64,000 nucleotides of DNA from Polaromonas sp. (lineage in GTDB: Bacteria; Pseudomonadota; Gammaproteobacteria; Burkholderiales; Burkholderiaceae_C). The translations under genes and the position numbers were made by a program. Shown in pieces: positions 57,898 to 64,000 of this stretch. The stretch spans positions 124,001 to 188,000 of the forward strand of contig NZ_JABBPC010000009.1 of assembly GCF_012927485.1 (NCBI RefSeq). The letters are read 5' to 3'. The notes under the pieces were generated by a model that worked only from the letters and a program-made list of their open reading frames with translations, was not told the origin of the DNA and did not search any database. Positions within the stretch are counted from its first letter, which is position 1. Every line of letters starts with the position of its first letter.

Positions 57898-60006
57898 TTA
57901 TTTCTCCCGATGGTGGGAAACCGAGTAGCGGGCCATCAAGGCCGCTTGTGCACCATGACGCTGCGCCGGGTCTGGCGGATTCACGCGCGCATAAGTGCCG
58001 TCCGGCTGCAAGTCCCAGGCATCGCAGCCATCGTGCAGATAGGCCACCAGGCATTCATCGATGATGCGCTGCCGGAGAGCGTGATCGATCACCGGCCATG
58101 CCAGCTCCACCCTGCGCAGCATGTTGCGATTCATCCAGTCGGCGCTTGAAAGGTAGAGAGCTTCTTCCTCTGCGCAGCGAAAATAAAACACGCGCGAGTG
58201 CTCAAGGAAACGGCCAATGACCGAACGCACCCGGATGTTGTCTGTGATGCCAGGCACCTGAGCCGGCAGCGTACAGGCACCGCGCACGATCAAATCAATT
58301 TTCACCCCGCGCTGGCCCGCCTTGACCAAAGCCACAATGAGGTCTTCGTCGGTTAGCGCATTCATCTTGGCCACAATGCGCGTGTCTTTGCCTTGCAGCG
58401 CGGCTTCGCCCAGAAAATCGATTTTTTCCACCAGTTTGTGTTGCAGCTCAAACGGTGCCAGCCAGAGGTGATTCAATCTCGGCAAGCGGCTTTGACTGGC
58501 CAGGTGCACAAATACATTGTCAATATCCGAAGTCAACAAAACATCAGCCGTCAGATAACTTACGTCTGTGTACAAGCGGGCCGTGCTTCGGTTGTAGTTG
58601 CCGGTTGACAAATGGGCATACCGCTTGAGCCGCTTACCCTCACGCCGCGTGACCAGCAGCATTTTGGCGTGGGTCTTCAGCCCCACCACGCCATAAACCA
58701 CTTGTGCGCCAATTGACTCCAGCATTTCCGCCCAATTGATATTCGCCTCCTCATCGAAACGCGCCTTCAGCTCCACCACGACCGTGACTTCCTTGCCCCG
58801 ACGAACAGCCTCCCGCAGCAGCGCCATCAATTGCGAATCAGCGCCCGTGCGGTAAATGGTTTGCTTGATCGCAAGTACTTTGGGATCGTTGACCGCCTCA
58901 CGAAGGAAATCCAGGACCGCGTCGAAGCTCTCGAACGGTTGGTGGATGGACACATCGCCCTGCTTGAGCCGCTCAAAAAAAGATTGCCCGGGCACCAGTT
59001 GCGTGGGGTAGCAGGGGTAGTAACGCGGAAAAAGAAGCCTGGGATCGTTGATCAGGTCCACGAGTTGGGTCAGCCGCACCAGATTGACCGGGCCTTGCAC
59101 CCGGTACAGGGCGAGAGCTGGCAAGTTGAACTGTTTGAGTAAAAATCCCGATAAATAGTCTGAACAGCCAGAGGACACTTCCAGACGAACCGCTTGCCCG
59201 TAGTGGCGCTGCTCCAGGCCTTGCCGTAAAGCGGTGCGAAGGTTTTTTACATCGTCTTCATCCACTGCAAGATCGGAGTGCCGGGTGACCCGGAATTGGG
59301 AAAACTGCCCCACATCACGTCCCAAAAACAGCTCGGTCAAGTGAGCCCGAATGACACTAGACAGCGATACAAACAAGCTACCCTGGTTCTTATTTTGGCT
59401 AGGCATGTGGATAAAGCGTGGCAATACCCGCGGGATCTTGACGATGGCAATCTCATTTTGACGCCCAAAGGCGTCGTGGCCCCCAAGCCTGACAATGAAG
59501 TTCAGGGACTTGTTGGCCACCTGTGGAAACGGATGAGAGGGATCAAGCCCGACCGGAATCAATAGCGGCCTAACTTCCCTCTCAAAATACTGCTTGACCC
59601 AACGTCGTTGCGCCGCATCGCGCTCGCCGTGAGACACGATGCGGATACCGTGTAATTCGAAGGCGGGCAACAAGTCGTCGTTATAAAGGGAGTACTGCCG
59701 CGCTACCAAGTCGTGTGCGGCGGTCGAAAGCGCCTTGAATGATTGAGCGGTGTACGGGCCTTTTTGCTCGTTAGTTTGGGCCGCTGTCAGGTGCGGAGCG
59801 GTGCGGACCTCAAAAAACTCATCCAGATTGGACGACACGATGCACAGAAACCTCAGCCTTTCCAGCAGGGGTACGTCCGGGCGTTTGGCCCAGTCCAGCA
59901 CCCGCTCGTTGAAAGCAAGAATACTGTGGTCGCGGTCCAGAAACGGGATGGGTGTGTCGGCAGCGGTTAACGGGACGGGAGAAATTGGCAAAGAAGGCAT
60001 TAACAA
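57898..60006 (-). CDS. ppk1: Polyphosphate kinase 1
   Basis: 702 residues (an ATG two codons in, 60000, is an alternative). N-terminal domain FLDRDHSILAFNERVLDWAKRPDVPLLERLRFLCIVSSNLDEFFEVR, then KAIKQTIYRTG, VVVELKARFDEEANINWAE, and YAHLSTGNYNRSTARLYTDVSYLT with the autophosphorylated histidine. Makes polyphosphate from ATP. Operon with sixA. Near the Pho genes, consistent with phosphate storage. Confidence 0.95.
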   Translation of the reverse strand: MLMPSLPISPVPLTAADTPIPFLDRDHSILAFNERVLDWAKRPDVPLLERLRFLCIVSSNLDEFFEVRTAPHLTAAQTNEQKGPYTAQSFKALSTAAHDLVARQYSLYNDDLLPAFELHGIRIVSHGERDAAQRRWVKQYFEREVRPLLIPVGLDPSHPFPQVANKSLNFIVRLGGHDAFGRQNEIAIVKIPRVLPRFIHMPSQNKNQGSLFVSLSSVIRAHLTELFLGRDVGQFSQFRVTRHSDLAVDEDDVKNLRTALRQGLEQRHYGQAVRLEVSSGCSDYLSGFLLKQFNLPALALYRVQGPVNLVRLTQLVDLINDPRLLFPRYYPCYPTQLVPGQSFFERLKQGDVSIHQPFESFDAVLDFLREAVNDPKVLAIKQTIYRTGADSQLMALLREAVRRGKEVTVVVELKARFDEEANINWAEMLESIGAQVVYGVVGLKTHAKMLLVTRREGKRLKRYAHLSTGNYNRSTARLYTDVSYLTADVLLTSDIDNVFVHLASQSRLPRLNHLWLAPFELQHKLVEKIDFLGEAALQGKDTRIVAKMNALTDEDLIVALVKAGQRGVKIDLIVRGACTLPAQVPGITDNIRVRSVIGRFLEHSRVFYFRCAEEEALYLSSADWMNRNMLRRVELAWPVIDHALRQRIIDECLVAYLHDGCDAWDLQPDGTYARVNPPDPAQRHGAQAALMARYSVSHHREK

Positions 60007-60041
60007 TAAGAGGCATTTCGATTAAAGATAGTCATTATTGT

Positions 60042-61163
60042 TTACTTCGTTGATGACCAGGGCGTGACGGTACTTTTCACCAATGGTGCCTTTCTATTTG
60101 CCAACTTGCAACTGGCAGTTTTAGCGGGGCTCGTGTCTTTTCGCGCAGCTTCCAAATAGCTCTCAAACAACTGCGCCGAATGTGCCCAACTGAAATCCAG
60201 GGCCCTCACACGCGCCTCATGGCGCGGTAACGCAAGTGCGGCGTAGCAAGCCTGCTGTAAATGGGCGTTCATGACGCCACCGTGACAAGTTCCATCCGCT
60301 TTTCCCAACACCTCCAGTGGACCGTCCACCGGATAAGCGGCCACCGGCGTGCCGGTTGCCATGGCTTCCAGCATCACCAGGCCAAATGTTTCCGACTTGC
60401 TTGGAAACACAAATACATCCGCAGCTGCATACACCTTGGCCAGCTCGTCCCTGGCCAATACGCCCATCCAGAGCACCTCCGGATAGCGTTCCTTGAGCAA
60501 CCGCTCCAGCGGGCCCACCCCGCAAACAACTTTGGTGCCGGGTAGGTCCAGCCGCAGGAACGCCTCGATGTTTTTCTCGTACGACACGCGCCCCACAAAC
60601 AAGGAGACAGGGCGTACTAACGCCCCCATGGGAGCGTGCAAACGCGGCTCAGGCTGAAACGCAAAAAGTTGCGTATCTACGCCGTGCGTCCAGCTGCGCA
60701 AGTTGCGGAAACCCCGCTGCTCAAGCATGCGCAGCACGCCGTTCGTCGGCACCATCACACCAGAAGACGGCTTGTGAAAGTAGCGAAACAGCGCATAGCC
60801 CCACGACAAGGGGATTCTGAGTGCCGCATGGAGGATCTCAGGAAACTTCGTGTGAAAGGCAGTGGTGAAGTTCAGACCGCGTTTGAGGCAATACCGGCGT
60901 GCCGCCCATCCGAGCGGACCTTCAGTGGCAATATGGATAGCTTCTGGCTGAAAAGCGTCCAACTGGTGCGTTAGTCCGCGCTTGGGGCGAACGGCCAGGT
61001 CAATACCGGCATAGCCGGGGCAAGGCCGGGTGATAAATAGGCCGGGATGAATCACTTCGACAGAGTGCCCCATTTGCTGAAGCTCACGCACCAGTTCCAC
61101 CAAGGTGGTCACAACGCCGTTAACCTGAGGCGCCCAAGCGTCGGTAATCAGGGCGATTTTCAC
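60042..61163 (-). CDS. GT4-family glycosyltransferase, candidate lipid glycosyltransferase (Agt-like)
   Basis: 373 residues from GTG 61163. MKIALITDAWAPQVNGVVTTL (donor/acceptor N-lobe), GHSVEVIHPG, SLFVGRVSYEKNIEAFLRL, and the GT4 nucleotide-sugar motif FVFPSKSETFGLVMLEAMATGTPVAAYPVDGPLEV (EXE-like). Its start overlaps the end of the metallophosphoesterase (GTGA). In several bacteria a GT4 enzyme next to plcP glucosylates diacylglycerol under phosphate starvation; that role is inferred here from the neighbours. Confidence 0.85.
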   Translation of the reverse strand: MKIALITDAWAPQVNGVVTTLVELVRELQQMGHSVEVIHPGLFITRPCPGYAGIDLAVRPKRGLTHQLDAFQPEAIHIATEGPLGWAARRYCLKRGLNFTTAFHTKFPEILHAALRIPLSWGYALFRYFHKPSSGVMVPTNGVLRMLEQRGFRNLRSWTHGVDTQLFAFQPEPRLHAPMGALVRPVSLFVGRVSYEKNIEAFLRLDLPGTKVVCGVGPLERLLKERYPEVLWMGVLARDELAKVYAAADVFVFPSKSETFGLVMLEAMATGTPVAAYPVDGPLEVLGKADGTCHGGVMNAHLQQACYAALALPRHEARVRALDFSWAHSAQLFESYLEAARKDTSPAKTASCKLANRKAPLVKSTVTPWSSTK

Positions 61164-62041
61164 GCGGCTAGCACCCCAGCAACCTGGCCTCGACCCTGGC
61201 TTTCATGGGATGGCGCCCAATGCACCAGTTCGAGGGTGCCATCGAAATGCTCGACCAGCGCGCTGCGGCTTTCAACCCAATCGCCGTCGTTGCAGTACAA
61301 CACGCCGTTGATGTCGCGCATCTCGGCGCGGTGGATGTGGCCGCAGACCACACCCTGATGGCCACGGCGGCGCGCCTCGTTGGCGACTGCTACTTCAAAA
61401 TCGGTGACGTAGTTGAGAGCGCTCTTGACCTTTTGCTTCAGATAAGCCGACAGCGACCAGTAAGGCAATCCCATGCGGGCGCGCAGGCTGCTGAGATACC
61501 GGTTAAGTTTGAGTGTAAATTCGTAGAGGTTGTCGCCCACGTAGGCAAGCCATTTGGCGCATTGCACCACCGCATCGAAATAGTCGCCGTGAATAATCCA
61601 CAGCTGACGGCCATCGGCGGTGGTATGGACGGCTTCGCCGGTGACTTCGATACCGCCGAACTGGTTACCGATAAATTCACGCGCAAACTCATCATGGTTG
61701 CCAGGAACATAAATGATGCGGCACCCTTTGCGGGCACGTCGCAGCAACTTTTGCACCACATCGTTGTGAGACTGCGGCCAATACCACTTGCGGCGCAGCT
61801 GCCAGCCGTCCACGATGTCACCCACCAAGTAGAGACTGTCGCTGGGATGGGCTTTCAGAAAATCCAGCAGAGCTACTGCCTGACAACCAGGTGTGCCCAA
61901 GTGAAGGTCGGAAATAAAAATGGCGCGGTAGCGCTGGCGCAGCGCGTCCTCATCGTCGTCATGACTGTTGCCGTCTGACCCCGGTACGATTCCATTGCCA
62001 ACTGATGCGATCGACCCCAAAGCGTCAAACAGCTTTCGCAT
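61160..62041 (-). CDS. PlcP-like metallophosphoesterase (LpxH-related family)
   Basis: About 293 residues from ATG 62041, with the upstream stop overlapping (TGATG). Calcineurin-like motifs: FISDLHLG (DxH), YLVGDIVDGW (GDxxD), IYVPGNHDEF (GNHD), IHGDYFD, CGHIHRAEM (GHxH). RRKWYWPQSHNDVVQKLLRRARKG and the LNRYLSSLRARMGLPYWSLSAYLKQKVKSA region resemble PlcP, the starvation-induced phospholipase C, more than LpxH. It would release diacylglycerol for the downstream glycosyltransferase (inference). Confidence 0.83.
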   Translation of the reverse strand: MRKLFDALGSIASVGNGIVPGSDGNSHDDDEDALRQRYRAIFISDLHLGTPGCQAVALLDFLKAHPSDSLYLVGDIVDGWQLRRKWYWPQSHNDVVQKLLRRARKGCRIIYVPGNHDEFAREFIGNQFGGIEVTGEAVHTTADGRQLWIIHGDYFDAVVQCAKWLAYVGDNLYEFTLKLNRYLSSLRARMGLPYWSLSAYLKQKVKSALNYVTDFEVAVANEARRRGHQGVVCGHIHRAEMRDINGVLYCNDGDWVESRSALVEHFDGTLELVHWAPSHESQGRGQVAGVLAA

Positions 62042-62907
62042 CACGAACCCCCAGGTTTGCCCGACAGTGGGCTTCCTGAAAAATGCTTTAAATAGCGCGG
62101 CGGCAGGTCGGCAATACGCATCATCATGGGTAAGTCGGCCGAGTTGAAATCCGGGTCCCAGGCCGGTGCACCCAATACTTTGGCGCCCAGCCGCAGGTAG
62201 CCCTTGATCAAGGCAGGAGGCTCTACAGCCAGCGAATCATCAAGCAACTCAACCGGCAGAGCCAGCCGCGGCGTCACGCGGTACTCAATGCCAGCCAGGT
62301 GGCTTTGTCTTACCTGGCGCCAGATGCTGGCTGCTGCATGGCCGCTGGACACCCCGTTGTGCTGCATCGGAATGCTGGCGCAACCAATCATGGTGTCGAG
62401 CTGGTTGCGCGACATGAACTCTGCCAACGCGCCCCAAAGCGCCAGAATCACGCCGCCGTGCCGGTGGTCAACATGCACGCAGCTGCGGCCCAGTTCAACC
62501 ATCCGCTCCCGTAGGCCCCGCAGCCGGGTCAGGTCGAATTCAATGTCGCTGTAGGTGCTGCCCACACGCTTGGCCTGCGTTGGCGTGAGCACCCGATAAG
62601 TACCAATCACCTCGCCGCTGTCCGCATCGCGCACCAGCAGGTGTTCGCAGTAGTCGTCAAACAAATCGACGTCATGCCCAGGCAAGGTTTTCGACAGCGT
62701 TGCACCCATCTCAAGCGCAAACACCTGATACCTCAGACGCTGCGCTTGCCGGACCTCATCCTGGTGCCGGGCCCAACTGACCGAGATTTTGCCCACTGAA
62801 GGCCTTTGGTCAGGGACTGCGCTGACCGCAGGACAGCTTTGATGAAGTGACCCCCGTGGCATGGCGACGGGCGACAATGCAAAGGTGGGATTGGGCAGTT
62901 CTTTCAT
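62041..62907 (-). CDS. OlsB-like N-acyltransferase (GNAT, ornithine lipid type)
   Basis: 288 residues. GNAT/autoinducer-synthase-like fold: VRQAQRLRYQVFALEMGATL, DLFDDYCEHLLVRDADSGEVIGTYRVL, ELGRSCVHVDHRHGGVILALWGAL, and MIGCASIPM. It matches hemolysin/OlsB-type acyltransferases that N-acylate ornithine, the first step of ornithine lipid formation, or a related amino-lipid. A second acyltransferase (OlsA) is not in the window. First gene of the coupled unit with plcP-like and GT4 genes; AAGGAG site before the ATG. Confidence 0.82.
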   Translation of the reverse strand: MKELPNPTFALSPVAMPRGSLHQSCPAVSAVPDQRPSVGKISVSWARHQDEVRQAQRLRYQVFALEMGATLSKTLPGHDVDLFDDYCEHLLVRDADSGEVIGTYRVLTPTQAKRVGSTYSDIEFDLTRLRGLRERMVELGRSCVHVDHRHGGVILALWGALAEFMSRNQLDTMIGCASIPMQHNGVSSGHAAASIWRQVRQSHLAGIEYRVTPRLALPVELLDDSLAVEPPALIKGYLRLGAKVLGAPAWDPDFNSADLPMMMRIADLPPRYLKHFSGSPLSGKPGGS

Positions 62908-63008
62908 GGCTAACTCCTTATTTGCTCACTGTTTTAAAACGTTTAAACCCTCTGCAAGCACCAACACCGAACGCGCTGTGAGAAGCTCTTTTTAGGGGGC
63001 TTTGACTT

Positions 63009-63266
63009 TTAATTGCCAGCGGCCCGAAGAACTGCGTTTTCGCGTCTGCCGACGACTGCGGCGGAAGGGGGCGAACAACTTGATAACTGATCGAGCCACG
63101 GCCTGCTGCCGGCTTTAAATCGCAAACCGCCCGGACTGCTGGCCATAGCGTGCGCCGTGCAGCGCAAAATGCGCAGGCGCTGCTGGTCGAGGTCGTGAGC
63201 GGCAAGGCTAAAGGCCGGACCGACCATTTTTTCTTGTTCACCGACTTGGTTTGAATCCACTCCCAT
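63009..63266 (-). CDS. Small hypothetical protein between the PHO array and the lipid operon
   Basis: 85 residues from ATG 63266, which has a GGAG site; a start at 63290 is too close to the operator. MGVDSNQVGEQEKMVGPAFSL and LDQQRLRILRCTAHAMAS look protein-like, but there is no recognised domain. It may instead be the leader of the OlsB-like operon, whose first gene starts 100 bp after its end. Confidence 0.35.
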   Translation of the reverse strand: MGVDSNQVGEQEKMVGPAFSLAAHDLDQQRLRILRCTAHAMASSPGGLRFKAGSRPWLDQLSSCSPPSAAVVGRRENAVLRAAGN

Positions 63267-63312
63267 CGCGTACTCCATCGTGCTGGTCATGCAGCGATTC
63301 TGAAAGGAGGGA

Positions 63313-63352
63313 GTGACGCGCCTGTGTCAGTTCAATGGCAGTTGTGTGACAG
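63313..63352 (-). promoter_or_regulatory. Array of four PHO-type direct repeats
   Basis: On the minus strand CTGTCAC (63352-63346), CTGCCAT (63341-63335), CTGACAC (63330-63324) and GCGTCAC (63319-63313) occur at exact 11-bp intervals. The first pair is an almost perfect PhoB box. The array points toward the OlsB-like/plcP-like/GT4 operon. Confidence 0.83.
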
Positions 63353-63621
63353 TGTCCAGCGGGACTCGGCGAATCTGTGTGACCCGTTAGCGCCAGACAA
63401 TTCCTTGCAGCGGGCCGAAATAAAATTGTTCCTCAAGACGTAGCAAACTATTTTTATAAGTCATGCGTAACGGCGGGCAAACGCCCTCTGCCGCTTGAAG
63501 GATCTGGTTGGAAAAATGCTTGGCGCACAAGCTGAAGTGAAAGGTGCACCGACTCACTCGCCTTGATAGCACTTCGGCTTAAAAAACTCGATCGATAGTC
63601 GGACGATACGCTGCAAAAATA

Positions 63622-64000
63622 TCACTGGTCAGCAACACGGCCGCCGCGATCATCGATGACTTGCTCGCCATCTTCCTTGGCGAAGGCACCGGTTTGCGGT
63701 AGCGCCAGGAGCTCCAGCACGGTCTCTGACGGACGGCACAAGCGGGTGCCCAGCGGTGTCACCACAATCGGCCGATTAATCAAAATCGGATGAGCCAGCA
63801 TCGCGGTTATCAGCGCGTCATCGCTCAAGCCCGGGTAGTCGAGCTGAAGTTTATCGTAGGGCGTTCCTTTGCGCCTGAGCAGATCCCTGACAGGCATCGC
63901 CATCTGCGCAATCAACTCCTGCAGCTTTTCGCGCGTGGGTGGAGTGACCAGGTATTCGACGATGACGGGTTCGACGCCGGTGTTTCTAATCAGCGCCAGC
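63622..64000 (-). CDS. arsC: ArsC-family arsenate reductase (glutaredoxin type), 5' end outside the window
   Basis: Partial gene. LALIRNTGVEPVIVEYLVTPP, then TREKLQELIAQMAMPVRDLLRRKGTPY, HPILINRPIVVTPLGTRLCRPSETVLELL are the hallmark C-terminal three quarters of glutaredoxin-coupled ArsC; the catalytic N-terminal cysteine lies outside. ArsC reduces arsenate, which enters by phosphate transporters, so the neighbourhood fits. The assignment is to the ArsC/YfgD/Spx-like family with arsC as best guess. Confidence 0.85.
   Translation of the reverse strand, partial: LALIRNTGVEPVIVEYLVTPPTREKLQELIAQMAMPVRDLLRRKGTPYDKLQLDYPGLSDDALITAMLAHPILINRPIVVTPLGTRLCRPSETVLELLALPQTGAFAKEDGEQVIDDRGGRVADQ

Noticed and set aside
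61205-61978. 257-residue plus-strand frame opposite the plcP-like gene
   Set aside because: Shadow of a gene with intact metallophosphoesterase motifs.
1-64000. CRISPR array
   Set aside because: No regularly spaced direct repeats of 23-40 bp were seen anywhere in the window.

Overview
The window looks like a chromosomal segment of a betaproteobacterium of the family Comamonadaceae (Rhodoferax/Polaromonas-like). This rests on protein character and gene order: a PHB regulator and 3-hydroxybutyrate dehydrogenase, linked ispF/ispD next to mfd-serB, an imuA-imuB-dnaE2 mutasome, trxA beside rho, and a full pst-pho operon. Taxonomy is inferred from the sequence alone; no search was run.

Positions 1-31.8 kb are mostly housekeeping: the start of RNase R, tRNA-Leu, rimO, phaR, tRNA-Val, relA (degenerate hydrolase site) coupled to an alpha/beta hydrolase, hbdH, an N-formylglutamate amidohydrolase, a small outer-membrane barrel, a PACE-type efflux protein, a SIMPL protein, an OmpR/EnvZ-type pair, ispF, ispD, mfd, serB, a dienelactone hydrolase overlapping a phosphoribosyltransferase-erythromycin esterase fusion, the SOS mutasome behind a perfect LexA-type box, a TetR regulator with two phased palindromes, an S33 hydrolase and a glucoamylase-family protein.

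Positions 31.8-39.2 kb are an accessory, decaying region ending at the 3' end of tRNA-Asn next to a tyrosine-integrase remnant. It holds an AT-richer AIPR-family (phage resistance-associated) gene, two GC-rich hairpins, a two-gene replication module (small DNA-binding-like protein plus Rep_trans-type initiator, 3' frameshifted), an integron attC-like site overlapping the end of rep, a cation-efflux fragment, DUF2177, a DUF1295 gene interrupted by one amber codon, and two fasciclin genes.

Positions 39.6-46.6 kb return to core genes: an AddB-like nuclease, trxA, rho, rpmE2 and a membrane glycosyltransferase. From 46.7 kb to the end the window is dominated by phosphate physiology: phoR-phoB-phoU-pstB-pstA-pstC-pstS (minus strand), a divergent fasciclin lipoprotein with its own PHO-box-like repeats, ppx, a basic DNA-binding-like protein behind a 20-bp palindrome, sixA, ppk1, then a coupled operon for an OlsB-like acyltransferase, a PlcP-like metallophosphoesterase and a GT4 glycosyltransferase. 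Upstream of that operon is an array of four 11-bp PHO-type repeats. The inferred theme is phosphate uptake, polyphosphate storage and replacement of phospholipids by phosphorus-free lipids. The window ends inside an ArsC-family gene.
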